From Bacillota bacterium (GTDB lineage: Bacteria; Bacillota; DTU014): a DNA stretch of 52,757 nucleotides. The stretch spans positions 1 to 52,757 of the forward strand of contig JAAYAB010000015.1 of NCBI GenBank assembly GCA_012719595.1, read 5' to 3'. Under the pieces are notes generated by a model. That model did not search any database and was not told the DNA's origin. It saw only the letters and a list, made by a program, of their open reading frames with translations. A program made the position numbers and the translations under genes. Below are positions 50,597 to 52,757 of the stretch, in pieces; the stretch's first letter is position 1; every line of letters begins with the position of its first letter.

Positions 50597-51664
50597 ATGG
50601 TCCTAGACGCGATGAGCCTTCTCAAAATCGCCAACGAGAGAAACGCTTCGGACTTACACCTGTCTGTGGGCACGCGACCCATGATAAGGGTCAATGGTGA
50701 TCTGTTTTTCCTGGAGGAGTACCCGAAGCTCACTTCGAGAGACACCGAGGCGCTGATTCGGTCAATGCTTCCGGACGAGTTCGAACGTCTGGAGCAGACA
50801 GGGGAGATCGACCTTTCCTTCAGCGTGCCTGGGGTGGGCAGGTTCAGAGTGCATGCCTTCAGACAGCGGGGCACATATGCGATGGTGGCCCGGATGATTC
50901 CGTTTGAGATCAAGTCTTTTGAGGAGCTTGGCCTGCCCTCGAAAGTCCTGTCACAGTTCTGCATGAGAGCGAAGGGGCTTGTGCTTGTCACCGGGCCGAC
51001 CGGGTGCGGCAAGTCGACCACTCTGGCTTCGATGATAGACTACATAAACCAGCGCCTGGCGTGCCACATCGTGACTCTCGAGGACCCGATCGAGTATCTT
51101 CACAGGCACGGGAAGTCTGTGATCAATCAGAGGGAGATAGGCTCGGACACGCAGTCCTTTGCGACTGGCCTTCGCGCGGCCCTTCGCCAGGATCCTGACG
51201 TGATTCTCGTAGGCGAAATGCGCGATCTGGAGACGATCGCCACGGCGATTCAAGCTGCAGAGACGGGGCACCTTGTGCTCGCAACCCTCCACACGAACGA
51301 CTGCACGCAGACAGTGGACCGCATCATAGATGTCTTTCCTCCATACCAGCAACAGCAGGTGCGGGTCCAGCTGTCGCTAGCCCTTGAGGGGATAATCTCC
51401 CAACAGCTTCTGCCTACAAAGGACCGCTCTTCTCGGGTCGTGGCGGTCGAGGTGCTCGTCATGAACCCCGCAATCCGAAACCTAATCCGTGAGGGAAAGA
51501 CGCCGCAGATATACTCGGTGATTCAGACAGGCGGGCGGTTGGGCATGCAGACGATGGAAGCTTCGCTCAGAGACCTGGTAGTCAGCGACAAGGTTTCGCT
51601 GGAGGAAGCATCGCTGCGGGCATCGAATCCAGACGAGTTCAGACGGCTTATGCGCATGGGATAG
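50597..51664 (+). CDS. pilT: Type IV pilus retraction ATPase PilT
   Basis: A 355-residue retraction ATPase. The N-terminus LLKIANERNASDLHLSVGTR, Walker A GPTGCGKST (133-141), VGEMRDLETI, and the PilT-specific AIRNLIREGKTPQIYSVIQT are all present, which separates it from PilB. The start at ATG 50597 is five bases after GGGGTG; a TTG at 50552 overlapping pilB is less likely. It enables twitching-type pilus retraction. A 131-base gap with its own promoter-like signal precedes pilC. Confidence 0.95.
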   Translation: MVLDAMSLLKIANERNASDLHLSVGTRPMIRVNGDLFFLEEYPKLTSRDTEALIRSMLPDEFERLEQTGEIDLSFSVPGVGRFRVHAFRQRGTYAMVARMIPFEIKSFEELGLPSKVLSQFCMRAKGLVLVTGPTGCGKSTTLASMIDYINQRLACHIVTLEDPIEYLHRHGKSVINQREIGSDTQSFATGLRAALRQDPDVILVGEMRDLETIATAIQAAETGHLVLATLHTNDCTQTVDRIIDVFPPYQQQQVRVQLSLALEGIISQQLLPTKDRSSRVVAVEVLVMNPAIRNLIREGKTPQIYSVIQTGGRLGMQTMEASLRDLVVSDKVSLEEASLRASNPDEFRRLMRMG

Positions 51665-51704
51665 AATGGCATTTTGCCGATCCCTATGCTATGCATGGAT
51701 CGTG

Positions 51705-51713
51705 TGCTATAAT
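51705..51713 (+). promoter_or_regulatory. Extended -10 promoter upstream of pilC
   Basis: TGCTATAAT contains a perfect TATAAT (51708-51713) with an upstream TG (51705-51706). No clear -35 box is present. The predicted transcript start is near 51720, just before the folded leader at 51730. Confidence 0.6.
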
Positions 51714-51729
51714 CAGTATATACATGGAA

Positions 51730-51774
51730 GGCTTGTTGCGTTTTGGCGCAACGGAGACGTTCGCGGGACAAGCC
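51730..51774 (+). promoter_or_regulatory. Folded 5-prime leader of pilC, unknown class
   Basis: GGCTTGT (51730-51736) pairs with ACAAGCC (51768-51774). Inside it, TGCG (51737-51740) pairs with CGCA (51747-51750) over a TTTTGG loop, and a second small CG-rich hairpin fits at 51752-51766. This gives a compact three-way shape ending two bases before the AGGTGAGG binding site of pilC. It does not match the c-di-GMP-I or other riboswitch cores I know. Function is inferred only from position. Confidence 0.45.
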
Positions 51775-51795
51775 CTAGGTGAGGTTTGATCGCGG

Positions 51796-52757
51796 GTGCC
51801 TAACACTTTTACTTATGTCGCACGCGATCTGAGTGGCGCGGTTCAGAGAGGGACTCTCGAGGCAGAAAGCCGCGAAGCGGCAGTCCGGATCCTCAGGTCG
51901 CGCAACTACTTCGTCACATCGGTGAACGAGGTTCAGGCGGCTCCGACTGCGATCGACTCAGACATCCTCGTCCGGTTCAGGCCCGTTCGCGTCAGAGATC
52001 TGGCAGTCCTGTTCAGGCAGTTCTCTATAATGATCACTGCAGGCGTCTCAGTGCTGTCGTGCTTGGACATACTTCATGGGCAATGTGATCATCCGAAGAT
52101 TCGTGCAGCGCTGCGGACCGTTCGGAGTGACGTGGAGCGAGGGGAGACGCTATCGAAGGCTCTATCGAAGCATCCGAACGTGTTTCCGAGCATGGTCGAA
52201 CACATGGTAGAGGCCGGCGAGGTAGGCGGCGCGCTGGAACAGGTGTTGGACAGGCTGGCAGTGCAATACGAGGGCGACCACGAACTGAGGCAGAAAGTAG
52301 TGTCTGCGCTCGCGTATCCGGCAGTTGTCACCGCGGTCGCGTTGATCATGGGCGTGGCCATGATCACGTTCATATTGCCGATGTTCGCGAGCCTGTTTGA
52401 GGGATTCGGGACAGAGCTGCCAGCGCCGACAAGACTGCTGATGACAATCGGAGAGCTCGCCCAGCGCTACTGGTACGTAGTGTTCGGCTCTCCCGTAGTA
52501 TTGGTCTTGGCCTTCTCGAGAGTCCGGAGTGTTCCGGAAGTGAAGGCCCTGCTTGACAGGTTCAGCTTCAAAGTTCCGCTGTTCAAGGACCTCAATCAGA
52601 AGGTGGCAGTGACCAGGTTGTGCAGAACCCTCGGGACGATGATCAGAAACGGCGTTCCAATGATCCAGGCGCTCGAAGTGTCGGGCAAGATTGCAGACAA
52701 CGCAGTGATAGCTGAGGCGGTTCGGAAAGCCCAGGACGAGATCAACCGGGGCCAGCC
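51796..52757 (+). CDS. pilC: Type IV pilus platform protein PilC (partial)
   Basis: The first 320 residues of a GspF/PilC-family inner-membrane platform protein; the gene runs off the right edge. The start PNTFTYVARDLSGAVQRGTL, EAESREAAVRILRS is typical, followed by the first GspF domain (DLAVLFRQFSIMITAGVSVL and MVEHMVEAGEVGGALEQVLD) and membrane helices (AVVTAVALIMGVAMITFILP). A second GspF domain begins near residue 265 (VTRLCRTLGTMIRNGVPMIQ). GTG 51796 has AGGTGAGG about 11 bases upstream. Confidence 0.94.
   Translation, partial: MPNTFTYVARDLSGAVQRGTLEAESREAAVRILRSRNYFVTSVNEVQAAPTAIDSDILVRFRPVRVRDLAVLFRQFSIMITAGVSVLSCLDILHGQCDHPKIRAALRTVRSDVERGETLSKALSKHPNVFPSMVEHMVEAGEVGGALEQVLDRLAVQYEGDHELRQKVVSALAYPAVVTAVALIMGVAMITFILPMFASLFEGFGTELPAPTRLLMTIGELAQRYWYVVFGSPVVLVLAFSRVRSVPEVKALLDRFSFKVPLFKDLNQKVAVTRLCRTLGTMIRNGVPMIQALEVSGKIADNAVIAEAVRKAQDEINRGQ

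Noticed and set aside
51730-51774. c-di-GMP riboswitch before pilC
   Set aside because: The conserved GEMM core and tetraloop-receptor features are not present; kept only as an unclassified folded leader.

Overview
The window reads as part of a Gram-positive-lineage (Bacillota, Clostridia- or Limnochordia-like) chromosome with fairly high GC (high-50s percent by eye). The evidence is strong GAGGTGA-type ribosome binding sites, frequent GTG and TTG starts, a clostridial-type flagellar gene order (flbD-motA-motB-fliL-fliM-fliN-fliO-fliP-fliQ-fliR-flhB-flhA-flhF-flhG-pilZ-fliA), and sporulation-type genes (a DpaA-like dipicolinate synthase subunit and a DacF-like carboxypeptidase). Both ABC solute-binding proteins have a signal peptide but no lipobox cysteine, which may hint at a diderm member of the phylum. 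No rRNA, tRNA, CRISPR, transposase or phage gene was found.

Layout. 1-2405 (minus): a carbohydrate ABC transporter (binding protein, two permeases, the last truncated by the window edge). 2761-36855 (plus): about 34 kb of flagellar genes, starting with flaG-fliD-chaperone-fliS-chaperone, then an NtrC-family sigma-54 activator and its membrane histidine kinase, then the basal body, hook, motor, switch and export genes, FlhF/FlhG, a PilZ protein, the sigma factor FliA and two small end-of-operon genes. 37079-39331 (plus): an amino-acid ABC transporter. 39303-42424: a drug/metabolite exporter, an iron-type alcohol dehydrogenase and a YitT-family membrane protein. 42521-46062 (minus): carboxypeptidase, DpaA-like protein and FAD oxidoreductase. 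46245 to the end (plus): a prepilin-like beta-solenoid protein, a glycosyltransferase and the type IV pilus motor genes pilB, pilT and pilC (partial).

The most striking signal is regulatory. Four sites fit the sigma-54 -24/-12 consensus (GG-N10-GC): before flaG, flgB (perfect), fliJ, and between fliP and fliQ (perfect). Together with the NtrC-type activator and kinase inside the locus, this suggests a FleSR/FlgSR-like sigma-54 flagellar cascade, associated mainly with Gram-negative bacteria, in a Gram-positive-type operon. The activator carries GAFTNA where the sigma-54-contacting loop is usually GAFTGA. FliA, encoded near the end, could then drive late genes elsewhere. No che genes are in the window, although FliM keeps its CheY-binding N-terminus.

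Other unusual points: a 163-residue alanine-rich, aromatic-free insertion in the hook protein FlgE; hairpins flanking flgE; hairpins directly after both ABC binding-protein genes; an 18-residue asparagine-ladder solenoid on a prepilin-like anchor; a 15-bp tandem repeat inside the start of the FAD oxidoreductase gene; and a folded leader before pilC.
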